This document shows positions 1 through 8,952 of a stretch of DNA of 64,000 nt, one piece after another. Origin of the DNA: Zobellella iuensis. GTDB lineage: Bacteria; Pseudomonadota; Gammaproteobacteria; Enterobacterales; Aeromonadaceae. The translations under genes and the position numbers were made by a program. Within the stretch, counting starts at the first letter, position 1; the number at the start of each line of letters is the position of its first letter. The DNA lies in assembly GCF_016746085.1 (NCBI RefSeq), contig NZ_JAERTZ010000025.1, positions 558,001 through 622,000 on the forward strand, in the 5' to 3' direction. The notes under the pieces were generated by a model. That model was not told the origin of the DNA. It ran no database searches and saw only the letters and a list, made by a program, of their open reading frames with translations.

Positions 1-1225
1 CCCCCTTGCAGTAGCCGTAGCCGCAGGCGGCCAGGCCGTCGCAGACGTAACGGCCGAGGGCGGCAAAGTAGTCGCCGTCCCGGGACGGATCGTAGCGGTT
101 ATCGAGAATAATGGCGTTGTCCTGATCGGTGACGATCAACTGCTCATCCCGCGCCATCGAGCCCAGCGCCAGGAAGCAGTAAGGCACCGGCGGCGGCCCC
201 AGTTCGCTTTCGGCCAGCTCCAGCAGCCGCTGCTTGAAGCTGCGGCCGATCACCGCCATGGCACTGCCAATCATCTGTGAATTGGCATCCTCGTTGACCA
301 TGCGTAGAAAGCTGGCCCGCACATCCTGGGCCACCAGCGCCAGTTCCTCTGGGCTGTGCGCCCGGAAGATATGCCGTACCACAAACAGGCTGTTGCGCGA
401 CTCGTAACGCATGACGTCCGACAAGGCGATGACGCCCACCGGCCGGCCCCGATGCAGCACCGGCAGGTGATGCAGGTTGTAACGCAGCATGGTGAGCATG
501 GCCTCGAACACGAACTGGCCGCTTTCCAGCGCGACCAGATCCGCCGACATCACCTCCGCCACCGGGGTCTGCAACGGCAGTCCCGCCGCCAGCACCCGGG
601 TGCGCAGATCCCGGTCGGTAAGAATGCCGGCCACCCCCCCATCATCCGCTGGCGACTCGGGGTGCAGCACCAGGATGGAAGACACCCCTTCTTCGGTCAT
701 TCTCTGGGCCGCCTCCTGCACCGAGGCCGCCAGGGAAATGGTCACCGGCGCGCGGCTGATCAGCTCGCGCACCGAGGAGGTCATCAGTTCATTGGCACTC
801 TCCTGCCGGGACAGCGTCTGCCGCAACCGGGTCCTGTCCTCCACCTCGACGAAATCGGCGAAAGACTCGAACTCGGCACAGAGCTCGTGGAACAGGGTTT
901 CGGGCAGGCAATACAGCAGGGTATCCTCCAATGCCGACGCCGCCAGCCTGACCCTGTTGTTCATCAGCAGTCCCATCTGGCCGAACAGGCTGCCTTCGCT
1001 CAGGCGGTTGTAGAGCTCGCCGCTGCGCCGGTAGATCTCCACCGCCCCGCTGCGTACCAGGTAGAGATCATGCACCTGATCGCCATAGTTCAGTATCGGG
1101 GTACCGGCCCGGTAATAGGCCACTTCCACCTGGCCCGCGACCTGCTCGAGGACGGCATCCGGCAAGCTATCAAAGGGAGCAAACTGGCGTATGAATCCGA
1201 GAATTTCGATCTGTTCAACTTCCAT
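1..1225 (-). CDS. cNMP-binding / CBS / DUF294 nucleotidyltransferase-like protein (3' truncated)
   Basis: The gene reads off the left edge, so about 408 N-terminal residues are visible and the C-terminus is missing. The start is the ATG at 1225 (MEVEQIEILGF). Residues about 10-130 look like a CAP-type cyclic nucleotide-binding fold. Two CBS motifs follow at about 155-275; one contains 'ILTDRDLRTRV' and the other 'GVIALSDVMRY'. Near residue 350 comes the DUF294 signature GSMARDEQ...TDQDNAII, which resembles the nucleotide-binding loop of GlnE/GlnD-like nucleotidyltransferases. Proteins of this architecture are cytoplasmic and presumed to sense nucleotides; no substrate is established for this one. 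It is co-directional with the BCCT transporter upstream, about 80 bp away. The family assignment is firm; the function is inferred. Confidence 0.85.
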   Translation of the reverse strand, partial: MEVEQIEILGFIRQFAPFDSLPDAVLEQVAGQVEVAYYRAGTPILNYGDQVHDLYLVRSGAVEIYRRSGELYNRLSEGSLFGQMGLLMNNRVRLAASALEDTLLYCLPETLFHELCAEFESFADFVEVEDRTRLRQTLSRQESANELMTSSVRELISRAPVTISLAASVQEAAQRMTEEGVSSILVLHPESPADDGGVAGILTDRDLRTRVLAAGLPLQTPVAEVMSADLVALESGQFVFEAMLTMLRYNLHHLPVLHRGRPVGVIALSDVMRYESRNSLFVVRHIFRAHSPEELALVAQDVRASFLRMVNEDANSQMIGSAMAVIGRSFKQRLLELAESELGPPPVPYCFLALGSMARDEQLIVTDQDNAIILDNRYDPSRDGDYFAALGRYVCDGLAACGYGYCKG

Positions 1226-1306
1226 GGTCTGGCTCTTCGAGTGCAGGAAAGTAAACGGGGCAGACCGTACCAGCCAACTGCCCCGACGCCTTCGCGTACC
1301 AGCGAC

Positions 1307-2953
1307 TTAACTTGCCTTCGGCTCCGACGCCAGCCCCTTGAGCAGGGAGACACAGGCAACCAGCAGCACTATGGTAAAGGGAAAGCCGGTGGACACCGCC
1401 ATCGCCTGCAGGGCGACCAGGCCGCCGCCCAGGATCAGGGCTATCGCCACCAGGCCCTCGAAGGTGCACCAGAATACCCGCTGCGGCTTGGGTGAATTGA
1501 CCTTGCCGCCGGCTGAAATGGTATCGATCACCAGAGAGCCCGAGTCGGAGGAGGTCACGAAGAACACCACCACCAGTATGATGCCGATAAAGGAGGTGAG
1601 CTGTGCCAGCGGCAGCGCATCCAGCATGATGAACAGCTGCAGCGGCAGTGCCGCTTCGGCCACCGACTGATAGCCGTCGTTGACCAGCTGGCTGATGGCG
1701 GTACCGCCGAAGGCGGTCATCCACAGCACGCAGGCGGCGGACGGCACCAGCAGCACCGACACCAGGAACTCCCGCACGGTACGGCCCCGGGATACCCGCG
1801 CGATAAACATGCCGACGAAGGGGGACCAGGAGATCCACCAGGCCCAGTAGAAGGCGGTCCAGCCCTGGGAGAAGTTGGCATCTTCCCGGCCTATCGGGTT
1901 GGACAGGGCGGGCAAATTTTCCACGTAAGCGGCCAGGTTGGCGAAAAAGCCGGTCACTATGGCGAGGGTCGGCCCCACTATGACCACGAACAGCAGCAGC
2001 AGGGCCGCCAGCACCATGTTGATCTCCGACAACCGCTTAACCCCCGCATCCAGCCCGGCCAGTACCGAAAGGGTGGCAATCGCGGTGATCCCGATCACCA
2101 GCACCACTTCGGTGGTGGTACCGAGCGGCAGGCCGAACAGATAATTCAGACCGGCACTGGCCTGGGCGGCTCCCAGCCCCAGGGAGGTGGCCAGGCCGAA
2201 CAGGGTCGCCACCACCGCCAGGACATCGATGATATGGCCCGGCCAGCCCCAGACCCGCTCGCCCAGCAGCGGATAGAACACCGAGCGCACCGTCAGCGGC
2301 AGGCCCTTGTTGAAGGAGAAGATCGCCAGCCCCAGGGCCAGCACCGCATAAATCGCCCAGGGGTGCAGCGCCCAGTGATAGATGGTGGCCGACATGCCCA
2401 GCCGCCGGGCGGCTTCCGCATCGCCGGCGGCCGCCCCCAGCGGTGCCCAGTCGGTACGCACGCCGTTTTCGACACTGATGCCGCCCATGGCGCTACCGAA
2501 ATGGGACAGCGGCTCGGACACCCCGTAAAACATCAGGCCGATCCCCATGCCGGCGGCAAACAGCATCGAAAACCAGCCCAGGTAGCTGAAATCCGGTTTG
2601 GCCTCGGTACCGCCGATGCGTACCCGCCCCAGCGGCGACAGGATCAGCCCCAGGCACACCAGTACGAAAATATTACCCGAAATAAGGAAAAACCAATCCA
2701 GCTTGGCGGTGAGCCAGCCGCGCAGCTCAGCGAACAGGGGACCCACCTGATTCTGGAACGCCAATGTCAGGAACACGAAGACCACGATGGCCAGCCCGGA
2801 AATCATAAACACCCGGTTATGGATATCCAGCCCGAACGGACCTATCTGCAATGCGATATTATCCTGCCCTATCTGGTAATCGGTATCGATGGGATTGACC
2901 TTCCCCTCCGGGGCCATCACCTCATGGTTCTCTTTCTCGGTCATATTCTGCAC
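1307..2953 (-). CDS. BCCT family (betaine/carnitine/choline) transporter
   Basis: This is a 548-residue inner-membrane secondary transporter with about 12 hydrophobic segments after a polar N-terminus of roughly 45 residues. Family-diagnostic stretches are present: GMGIGLMFYGVSEPL in the third membrane segment and the Trp-rich 'FYWAWWISWSPFVG' followed by 'RVSRGRTVREF'. BCCT carriers import quaternary ammonium compounds (glycine betaine, choline, carnitine), usually with Na+ or H+, as osmoprotectants or nutrients. That role would fit a marine organism, but the substrate cannot be read from the sequence. Translation could start at 2953 (MQNMTEK) or three codons later. No choline-oxidation genes are adjacent. 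Confidence 0.9.
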   Translation of the reverse strand: MQNMTEKENHEVMAPEGKVNPIDTDYQIGQDNIALQIGPFGLDIHNRVFMISGLAIVVFVFLTLAFQNQVGPLFAELRGWLTAKLDWFFLISGNIFVLVCLGLILSPLGRVRIGGTEAKPDFSYLGWFSMLFAAGMGIGLMFYGVSEPLSHFGSAMGGISVENGVRTDWAPLGAAAGDAEAARRLGMSATIYHWALHPWAIYAVLALGLAIFSFNKGLPLTVRSVFYPLLGERVWGWPGHIIDVLAVVATLFGLATSLGLGAAQASAGLNYLFGLPLGTTTEVVLVIGITAIATLSVLAGLDAGVKRLSEINMVLAALLLLFVVIVGPTLAIVTGFFANLAAYVENLPALSNPIGREDANFSQGWTAFYWAWWISWSPFVGMFIARVSRGRTVREFLVSVLLVPSAACVLWMTAFGGTAISQLVNDGYQSVAEAALPLQLFIMLDALPLAQLTSFIGIILVVVFFVTSSDSGSLVIDTISAGGKVNSPKPQRVFWCTFEGLVAIALILGGGLVALQAMAVSTGFPFTIVLLVACVSLLKGLASEPKAS

Positions 2954-3206
2954 CTTTAATGATTAGAGTCGTAATAAAGGGTGAACACCTAAAGATAGCA
3001 TAAAAATGTAACAAAATTACACTCTTAGCAAAAATGAGAGGATGCTTCGTACAGGGTGAGCAAAGTGTCGCAATAACCACCGACATTAATATCAGCCGCC
3101 ACCGCGAACAACATCGCCCACCAAGGATTAACGGTGACAGCCTGACGGCAGGCTCCCGGCGAAGCCTGCTCGCCACCGGGGCCGAATGAAGTAAACGACA
3201 GGAACG

Positions 3207-3234
3207 AAAAAGGCCACCCTGAGGTGGCCTTTTT
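3207..3234 (-). terminator. Intrinsic terminator downstream of tRNA-Asp
   Basis: A perfect GC-rich hairpin (AGGCCACC / GGTGGCCT, 3-nt loop) is flanked by A and T runs on both sides. It lies just beyond the tRNA 3' end on the minus strand, where it would end the tRNA transcript; the symmetric runs let it work in both directions. Confidence 0.85.
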
Positions 3235-3241
3235 CTGGAAT

Positions 3242-3318
3242 TGGCGGAGCGGACGGGGCTCGAACCCGCGACCCCCGGCGTGACAGGCCGGTATTCTAAC
3301 CAACTGAACTACCGCTCC
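3242..3318 (-). tRNA. tRNA-Asp (GTC anticodon)
   Basis: This is a 77-nt cloverleaf on the minus strand. The acceptor stem GGAGCGG pairs with CCGCTCC, followed by discriminator G and an encoded CCA. The D-arm is TAGTTCAGTTGGTTAGA, the anticodon loop is CCTGTCACG (GTC, Asp), and the T-arm contains GGTTCGAGCC. It is a single tRNA unit with its own promoter and terminator. Confidence 0.97.
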
Positions 3319-3351
3319 GTTGCCTGAGACTGCTTGCTTCAGGCGACACGG

Positions 3352-3380
3352 ATAGTAATTCCCCCGGTGGGAGGGGTCAA
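3352..3380 (-). promoter_or_regulatory. Sigma-70 promoter of tRNA-Asp
   Basis: On the minus strand TTGACC and TACTAT are separated by exactly 17 bp. A GC-rich discriminator (CCGTGTCGCC) follows, as in stringently controlled stable-RNA promoters. The predicted start is near 3345, about 27 nt before the mature tRNA 5' end. Confidence 0.8.
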
Positions 3381-3454
3381 GGGTAAAATGATACTTTTCG
3401 GCTGCTTGCGCGCTTTTTAGCCTAAACACCAAATAATACACAATCAGGTACGGC

Positions 3455-4600
3455 TCAGAGCCCTTCCGCCCGCTTGCTGGCCGCCTTTTTACGCCATAGC
3501 CAAAGCGCGCCCCCACTCAGCAGCAGAAGCAGGGCTCCCCCACCAAGCAGATAAGGCCAGAGCAGCCAGAGCGGCGTCTGCTTCACCGGGCTTGCGGCAG
3601 GAGCCGAGACCGGAGGCAACACCCGTACCACCTGTTCGGCCAGGTCCAGCTGAATTTCACGCCCGTCCCGGGTGGTCGCAAAGGCCCGGCCCTGCCAGCG
3701 ATAGTTGCCGGGTTGCCGGGCGTCGGGCAGTTCAATGACCCGGCCCTGCCCGGAAATCGGCAACGTCTGCCCCAGTGGATTGCTCAACTCGCCGGTCACC
3801 ACCAGGGTATCGGGCTGCAGCTCGCCGTCGGCCTCCAGGTTGAGCCGCCAACGCCCTTCGGCATCGGGTGTCGAAAACCTCAGGTTGAGCGGCATGGGAT
3901 AAACCAGCAGCTCCTGCTGGTAAGTTCGCGCCAGGACCTGATTGGTGGTTTGTGCCTGAAACAGATACTGGCCGGGCAGGGTGTCGAAAACCAGCTCCGC
4001 CGTCATCTTGCCGTCACCGGGATAGGCGTCCAGGCCGGTGCCGTCATCGGCAAAGTGCCCGATCAGCTGCGGCGCTTGGGCAAAGCGATCGCCGTCACTG
4101 CCGAGCTGGCTGACCAGTTGAGCATGCAGTGACAAGCCATCGAGATAGTAGGCGGCATCCAGGGTGGTGTCGGCATATTTCAGCTCGGCGTCCAGCTTGA
4201 GCACCTCGCGCTGATAAATTCGCGGTGGCAGCGGCTCCAGCTGCAGACGAAACACGCTGACCAGCGAAATTCCCCGCTGTTCATCGATCTTTCCGGTGGC
4301 CTGCCAGGGGCCGGGCTCGGGCTGCCACAGGGTGATCACATCCCGCTGGGAAGTGGAGGCCCAGTTGATATGATCCGGATGGCGCTGATAGTAATACTTG
4401 CTGCCATCGGGGCGGATCAATACCACGGGGGCGCTCTCTTGCTCCCGCTCGATGAACAGGGTGACCGCGGAAATGGAGGGGTCGATGCGAAAGGTATTGC
4501 TCAGCCAGCGCGCATTCTGTTCATTGGCGCTCCCCGCCCCGGCCATGGCCGACAACAGCACGAAATACAGCAGCCCCCTCATTCCCCACGCCACAGGCAA
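3455..4600 (-). CDS. TIGR03503-like periplasmic/membrane protein
   Basis: The protein has 381 residues with an N-terminal signal peptide (hydrophobic 'GLLYFVLLSAMAGAGSANE') and a C-terminal membrane anchor (about residues 343-367, 'LWLLWPYLLGGGALLLLLSGGALWL' in two parts) followed by a basic tail. The bulk should therefore be periplasmic and tethered to the inner membrane. The middle is predicted beta-rich, with short von Willebrand/Ig-like beta stretches. I recognise it as the TIGR03503 type found beside dnaQ in Vibrio and Aeromonas relatives; its function is unknown. Its first 22 bp overlap the 3' end of dnaQ, so the two are translationally linked. Confidence 0.75.
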   Translation of the reverse strand: MPVAWGMRGLLYFVLLSAMAGAGSANEQNARWLSNTFRIDPSISAVTLFIEREQESAPVVLIRPDGSKYYYQRHPDHINWASTSQRDVITLWQPEPGPWQATGKIDEQRGISLVSVFRLQLEPLPPRIYQREVLKLDAELKYADTTLDAAYYLDGLSLHAQLVSQLGSDGDRFAQAPQLIGHFADDGTGLDAYPGDGKMTAELVFDTLPGQYLFQAQTTNQVLARTYQQELLVYPMPLNLRFSTPDAEGRWRLNLEADGELQPDTLVVTGELSNPLGQTLPISGQGRVIELPDARQPGNYRWQGRAFATTRDGREIQLDLAEQVVRVLPPVSAPAASPVKQTPLWLLWPYLLGGGALLLLLSGGALWLWRKKAASKRAEGL

Positions 4601-5316
4601 CTGCCCCCTTTCTTCATCACCAGATCCAGCCGGGCCTCATGCGCCTGCAGCTCCTGGGTGCCGGCCCGGATCACCTTGAGCGCCGGCCGCGCCGCGCTCA
4701 GGCGGCGGATGCCCTGGGCATTGGCCCCCTCTTGCTGGCCGGTGTCGCTCTGCAGGTTCAACTTGGTCTGGCCACCGGTCATCAACAGGTACAGGTCGGC
4801 CAGGATCTCGGCATCGAGCAAGGCCCCGTGCAGGGTTCGGTGGCCGTTGTCTATGCCGTAACGATCACAGAGCGCATCCAGGTTGTTGCGCTTGCCGGGG
4901 AACAGCTGCCGGGCCAGGGCCAGGGTATCGGTGATCTTGCATAACCGGGCCATGCGCTCCGGCCGCCCCATCAGCTCCATTTCATAGTCGAGGAAGCCGA
5001 CGTCGAAGGGCGCGTTATGGGCCACCAGCTCGGCCCCGGAGACGAAGGCAAGGAATTCGTCGACCTTGGCGGTAAACGCCGGTTTGTCCGCCAGAAACGC
5101 ATCGGTAATACCATGCACCTGAATGGCTTCTTCATCGACCTTGCGATCCGGCTTGAGATAGACATGGAAATGCCGGCCGGTCAGGCGGCGGTTGATGACC
5201 TCCACGCAACCGATTTCGATCACCCGGTGCCCCAGGTAATGGGGCCCGGCATCCATGTTCATACCGGTCGTTTCCGTATCCAGAACAATTTGCCGATGAT
5301 GGCTTTGCTGGGTCAT
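4579..5316 (-). CDS. dnaQ: DNA polymerase III epsilon subunit (3'-5' proofreading exonuclease)
   Basis: The 245-residue protein is close to the E. coli DnaQ length (243). The ExoI motif LDTETTGM (Asp13, Glu15) binds catalytic metals and ExoIII is HGALLDAE. Near the end of the catalytic domain, QTKLNL fits the beta-clamp-binding motif. The C-terminal tail after it would bind the alpha polymerase subunit. The start at 5316 is chosen because GGAGGAAA precedes it at good spacing; an in-frame ATG 25 codons upstream lacks homology. It is divergent from rnhA, the arrangement seen in E. coli. Confidence 0.97.
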   Translation of the reverse strand: MTQQSHHRQIVLDTETTGMNMDAGPHYLGHRVIEIGCVEVINRRLTGRHFHVYLKPDRKVDEEAIQVHGITDAFLADKPAFTAKVDEFLAFVSGAELVAHNAPFDVGFLDYEMELMGRPERMARLCKITDTLALARQLFPGKRNNLDALCDRYGIDNGHRTLHGALLDAEILADLYLLMTGGQTKLNLQSDTGQQEGANAQGIRRLSAARPALKVIRAGTQELQAHEARLDLVMKKGGSCLWRGE

Positions 5317-5462
5317 CGCTGTTTCCTCCGCACAAGACGGCGCCAGTATAAATAACCGGGCCGGAGAGTGCCACCGAGGTCGTGGCATCATGCGGGATCC
5401 GGACTGGCCCGGGCCCCTCGGCTGTGGCAGACTTCGCCTTTATTTGCATATCGTGGGTGAGC

Positions 5463-5924
5463 ATGAAACACATCCAGCTTTACACCGATGGCTCCTGCCT
5501 CGGCAACCCGGGCCCGGGCGGCTATGGCGCCATACTGATCTACAAACAGCATCGCAAAGAACTGAGCCGGGGTTATCGCCTCACGACCAACAATCGCATG
5601 GAATTGATGGCGGCCATCGCCGGGCTCGGCGCCCTCAGCCATGGCTGCGAGGTCGAGCTGACCACCGACAGCCAGTATGTGCGCCAGGGCATCACCCAGT
5701 GGATCAACGGCTGGAAGCGCAACAACTGGAAAACCGCCGCCAAAACGCCGGTTAAGAATGCCGATCTATGGCAACAGCTGGATACCCTGTGCCAGCAGCA
5801 CAAGGTGCACTGGCACTGGGTCAAGGGTCACTCGGGGCATCCGGAAAATGAACGTTGCGACGAACTGGCCCGGGACGCCGCCTTGCATGATGCGGCCAAC
5901 GAAGACGTCGGCTACTCGCGCTGA
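5463..5924 (+). CDS. rnhA: Ribonuclease HI
   Basis: This 153-residue protein hydrolyses the RNA strand of RNA-DNA hybrids (Okazaki primers, R-loops). Catalytic residues are visible in [15 protein letters not shown] (Asp10), NNRMELMA (Glu48), TTDSQYV (Asp70) and [15 protein letters not shown] (flexible-loop His and final Asp). The start at 5463 ([11 protein letters not shown]) matches E. coli RnhA; the longer upstream open frame is noncoding. The 3' end overlaps the convergent methyltransferase gene by 13 bp. Confidence 0.97.
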   Translation: MKHIQLYTDGSCLGNPGPGGYGAILIYKQHRKELSRGYRLTTNNRMELMAAIAGLGALSHGCEVELTTDSQYVRQGITQWINGWKRNNWKTAAKTPVKNADLWQQLDTLCQQHKVHWHWVKGHSGHPENERCDELARDAALHDAANEDVGYSR

Positions 5925-6628
5925 CGCGCCATGCCCGGCTGGGCCAGGGCATTGCGTACCGGTTTCAGCTCCCGGATCGGCGTCAGCGGAAAGCGCCGTT
6001 TGCGCGCCAGTATGATATACACCGCCGCCAGCGAAGGACAGAAGCGCGGACAGAGCCGGCCACGCCAGCGGCCGGGGAGCGCAAACTGCATCACGCGGGT
6101 AAACCCCAGGTAATCCCGTTCGATCACCTCGAATCCCAGCAACTTGAGCCAGTCCTCCAGCCGGCCCGGCGCCAGCATATGGCGCCAGCGCGGCAATCGC
6201 CGCCGCAGGGCCGGCAGGGCACAGGCCAGCCCGGCACTGCTGTAGGGGTTGAAACCGGTGACGATCAGCCAGCCGTCATCCCGCAGGGCAATTTCGGTTT
6301 CCCGCAGGATGGCGTGGGGATGCTCGCTGTAATCCAGCACATGGGCCAGCAAGCAGGCATCCAGGCTGCCGGGGGCAAAGGGCATGGCGGTGGCGTCCGC
6401 CTGCAGATCCATGCCGTCGAAGGGGAACTGTCCCATCACCACCGACTGCCGGATCCGGCTCTTGTCCAACGACAGGGCGGCACCCAGGGCATCGATCTTG
6501 AGCAGGTTGAAACCGAACAGGCCCGGCGCCCACTCATCCAGGCGCAACTGCAGCTGTTCGGCGACCTGGCAGCCGCGCGGCAACTGCTGCCAACGTTCCG
6601 GTATCTGCGCTGTACTGGCTGATTTCAT
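5912..6628 (-). CDS. SAM-dependent methyltransferase, YafS-like
   Basis: The 238-residue class I Rossmann methyltransferase is a divergent member. Features include [28 protein letters not shown] in two adjacent parts (motif II/III region, acidic ribose-binding residues and the conserved 'LAHVLDY' strand-helix) and [14 protein letters not shown] (motif after the fourth strand). The N-terminal SAM-binding glycine loop is poorly conserved. It sits between rnhA and gloB exactly where yafS lies in E. coli, so orthology is likely. The substrate is unknown. It is divergent from gloB with 47 bp between the starts. Confidence 0.85.
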   Translation of the reverse strand: MKSASTAQIPERWQQLPRGCQVAEQLQLRLDEWAPGLFGFNLLKIDALGAALSLDKSRIRQSVVMGQFPFDGMDLQADATAMPFAPGSLDACLLAHVLDYSEHPHAILRETEIALRDDGWLIVTGFNPYSSAGLACALPALRRRLPRWRHMLAPGRLEDWLKLLGFEVIERDYLGFTRVMQFALPGRWRGRLCPRFCPSLAAVYIILARKRRFPLTPIRELKPVRNALAQPGMARQRE

Positions 6629-6675
6629 GACGCCTCTGATAAGCTAATGCACAACACGACCACAAGGACAGCATC

Positions 6676-7446
6676 ATGCCCAACATCAGTCCCATCCCTG
6701 CCTTTAACGATAACTATATCTGGCTGATAAGCAATGGCAACAGTGCCGCCGTGGTGGATCCCGGGGATGCGGCCCCGGTGGCCCGGGCACTGGCGGAACG
6801 CAGCCTGACCCTGGACGCCATCCTGATCACCCACCATCACCGGGATCATACCGGCGGGGTCAAGGCCCTGCTGGCCCGCTGGCCCGAAGCCAGGCTTTAT
6901 GCCCCGGCCGCCGAGCCGATGCCGGCGGCGAGCGGCACCGCCCTGCAGGAGGGCGATCGCCTCACCTTGCCGAGCCTGGGGCTCGAACTCGAGGTCATGG
7001 CCGTACCCGGCCACACCCTGGGCCATATCGCCTATCACGGCCAGGGGCTGCTGTTCTGCGGCGACACCCTGTTCTCGGGGGGCTGCGGCCGGTTGTTCGA
7101 GGGGACGCCGCAGCAGATGCACCTGTCCCTCTCCCGGCTGGCCGCCCTGCCGGAAGACACCAAGGTTTATTGCACCCACGAGTACACCCAGGCCAACCTG
7201 GCGTTTTGCCATGCAGTGGAACCCAATAACCCCGAACTGAAAAAATACCTGCAAAACGTGGCCAAATTGCGCCAGCAGGGCCTCCCTACCCTGCCCAGTT
7301 CCATCGGCCTGGAAAACGCCGTCAATGTCTTCCTGCGCGCCCATGTTCCGGGGGTCCGGGCCGCGGCCCAGCACCACGCCATGGCGGAGTTAAATGGAGA
7401 CGCCGAAGTGTTCGCCGCACTTCGCCGCTGGAAGGACGATTTTTAA
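6676..7446 (+). CDS. gloB: Hydroxyacylglutathione hydrolase (glyoxalase II)
   Basis: This 256-residue metallo-beta-lactamase-fold enzyme hydrolyses S-D-lactoylglutathione to D-lactate and glutathione in the second step of methylglyoxal detoxification. The metal site THHHRDHTGG is present, with further ligands in PGHTLGH, CGDTLFSGGCG and CTHEYT. The C-terminal helical domain ends with the conserved substrate-binding 'LRRWKDDF'. The start follows an AAGGACA ribosome-binding sequence. Family length is typical. Confidence 0.97.
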   Translation: MPNISPIPAFNDNYIWLISNGNSAAVVDPGDAAPVARALAERSLTLDAILITHHHRDHTGGVKALLARWPEARLYAPAAEPMPAASGTALQEGDRLTLPSLGLELEVMAVPGHTLGHIAYHGQGLLFCGDTLFSGGCGRLFEGTPQQMHLSLSRLAALPEDTKVYCTHEYTQANLAFCHAVEPNNPELKKYLQNVAKLRQQGLPTLPSSIGLENAVNVFLRAHVPGVRAAAQHHAMAELNGDAEVFAALRRWKDDF

Positions 7447-7451
7447 CTAAC

Positions 7452-7480
7452 TTGATTAAACTGCTCACAAAGCATACACT
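7452..7480 (+). promoter_or_regulatory. Probable sigma-70 promoter of mltD
   Basis: TTGATT and TACACT are separated by 17 bp just after the gloB stop, with predicted initiation about 20 nt before the mltD start. The -35 matches 4 of 6 and the -10 matches 4 of 6. Confidence 0.55.
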
Positions 7481-7509
7481 GGCCGCCGTTTTTGTGAGAC
7501 GCAGACACC

Positions 7510-8919
7510 ATGAGAAGACTCTGTATTTTATCCAGTGCCTTGCTCCTGGCGGGCTGCCAGGCGATGCCGGCCGACTCGGCACGGCATCCCTATGGCCATC
7601 AGGAAACAGGTGGAGGGCAAGCGGCGCACAGCCAGCTTTACCCGAAATCGGCGGCATATTCGTCGCTCAGGGTACAAAGTAAACCAGCTGCCGACGGTGG
7701 TCGGGTTTACCGTAACGTACCCCACTCATCGAGCAACCGGCAGCATCGCCAGCAAGCCGAAGCCCGGCAACAGAACCTGTGGCTGGAGCTGGCCGGGCAG
7801 ATGCAACTCGACATGCCGTTGGATCACCCCAGGGTGGTCGCCCAACGCAACTGGTACCTGAAACACCCGGCATACATGCGTTCCGTATCCGAACGCGCCA
7901 GACCTTTTCTCTATCTCATCAAGGAAGAGATAGAGAAGCGGAACATGCCGATGGAACTGGTACTGTTGCCGGTGGTGGAAAGCACCTTCGATCCCAAGGC
8001 CTATTCCCGCGGGCACGCGGCCGGTCTGTGGCAGATGCTGCAGGGCACCGGCAAGAACTTCGGCCTGCACTACGACAGCTGGTATGACGGCCGTTACGAT
8101 GTCATGGCCTCGACCCGGGCGGCACTCGACTACCTGGAATACCTGCATGGGTTTTTCGATGGCGACTGGCTGCATGCACTGGCGGCCTATAACTCCGGGG
8201 AAGGCCGGGTGCAGCAGGCCATCAAGGCCAACCGCCGGCAGGGTAAACCGACCGATTACTGGTCCCTGTCCCTGCCCAAGGAAACCCAGAACTACTTGCC
8301 CAAGCTGCTGGCCCTGGCCGATATCCTGAAGCACCAGAACCACTACGGCATGGATGTACCGGCAGTACCCAATCGTCCCCAGGTGACGGTGGTGGAAGTG
8401 GAAGGACAGGTGGACCTGAACATGGCCGCCGACCTGGCCGGGATGAACCGCAACCAGCTCAAGCAGTTGAACCCCGGCTTCAAGAAAGCCGCCACCTCGC
8501 CGGCCCGCAATGCCGAAATCCTGGTGCCGGTGAGCCATGCCCAGGGCTTCGAGCTGGCCATGGCCGACCGTCCCCAGCAGGAGCGCCGGGAATTCCAGCG
8601 TTACCAGGTCAGGGGCGGCGACAGCCTGGGCGTCATCGCCCGTCGCCACGGCACCAGCATCGAAGCCATCAGGCAGGCCAATAACCTGAGCGGCAATACC
8701 ATTCGGGTGGGGCAGACCCTGATGCTGCCCTCGGCGGCCCGCGTAGCCTCACCTTCGGCCTCCGACGGTGTGTATCTGGTCAAGGCCGGCGACTCGCTGT
8801 CGGCCATCGCTAGCCGCTTCAGCGTGAGCATTACCGATCTGCTGCGCTGGAACCGGCTACCCGACCAGGACAGCCTGCGCGCCGGGCAACGATTGATAGT
8901 GTCGGTGAATTCCGGCTGA
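7510..8919 (+). CDS. mltD: Membrane-bound lytic murein transglycosylase D
   Basis: The 469-residue protein starts with a lipoprotein signal (lipobox LLAGC, Cys16), placing it on the periplasmic face of the outer membrane. A soluble lytic transglycosylase domain occupies about residues 120-260, with the catalytic Glu in VVESTFDP followed by GHAAGLWQMLQGTG and the AAYNSGEG motif. Two clear LysM peptidoglycan-binding repeats follow, 'GDSLGVIARRHG' and 'GDSLSAIASRFS', with a weaker one before them near residues 295-320. It cleaves glycan strands to 1,6-anhydromuropeptides. The neighbours gloB and yafD are also its neighbours in E. coli. Confidence 0.96.
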   Translation: MRRLCILSSALLLAGCQAMPADSARHPYGHQETGGGQAAHSQLYPKSAAYSSLRVQSKPAADGGRVYRNVPHSSSNRQHRQQAEARQQNLWLELAGQMQLDMPLDHPRVVAQRNWYLKHPAYMRSVSERARPFLYLIKEEIEKRNMPMELVLLPVVESTFDPKAYSRGHAAGLWQMLQGTGKNFGLHYDSWYDGRYDVMASTRAALDYLEYLHGFFDGDWLHALAAYNSGEGRVQQAIKANRRQGKPTDYWSLSLPKETQNYLPKLLALADILKHQNHYGMDVPAVPNRPQVTVVEVEGQVDLNMAADLAGMNRNQLKQLNPGFKKAATSPARNAEILVPVSHAQGFELAMADRPQQERREFQRYQVRGGDSLGVIARRHGTSIEAIRQANNLSGNTIRVGQTLMLPSAARVASPSASDGVYLVKAGDSLSAIASRFSVSITDLLRWNRLPDQDSLRAGQRLIVSVNSG

Positions 8920-8924
8920 ACCAG

Positions 8925-8950
8925 AAGGGAGCCCATGCGGCTCCCTTTTC
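8925..8950 (+). terminator. Intrinsic terminator after mltD
   Basis: The hairpin GGGAGCC / GGCTCCC with a 5-nt loop is followed by TTTTCTTTT, 8 nt after the mltD stop. The U-rich tail runs into the stop codon of the convergent gene. Confidence 0.85.
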
Positions 8951-8952
8951 TT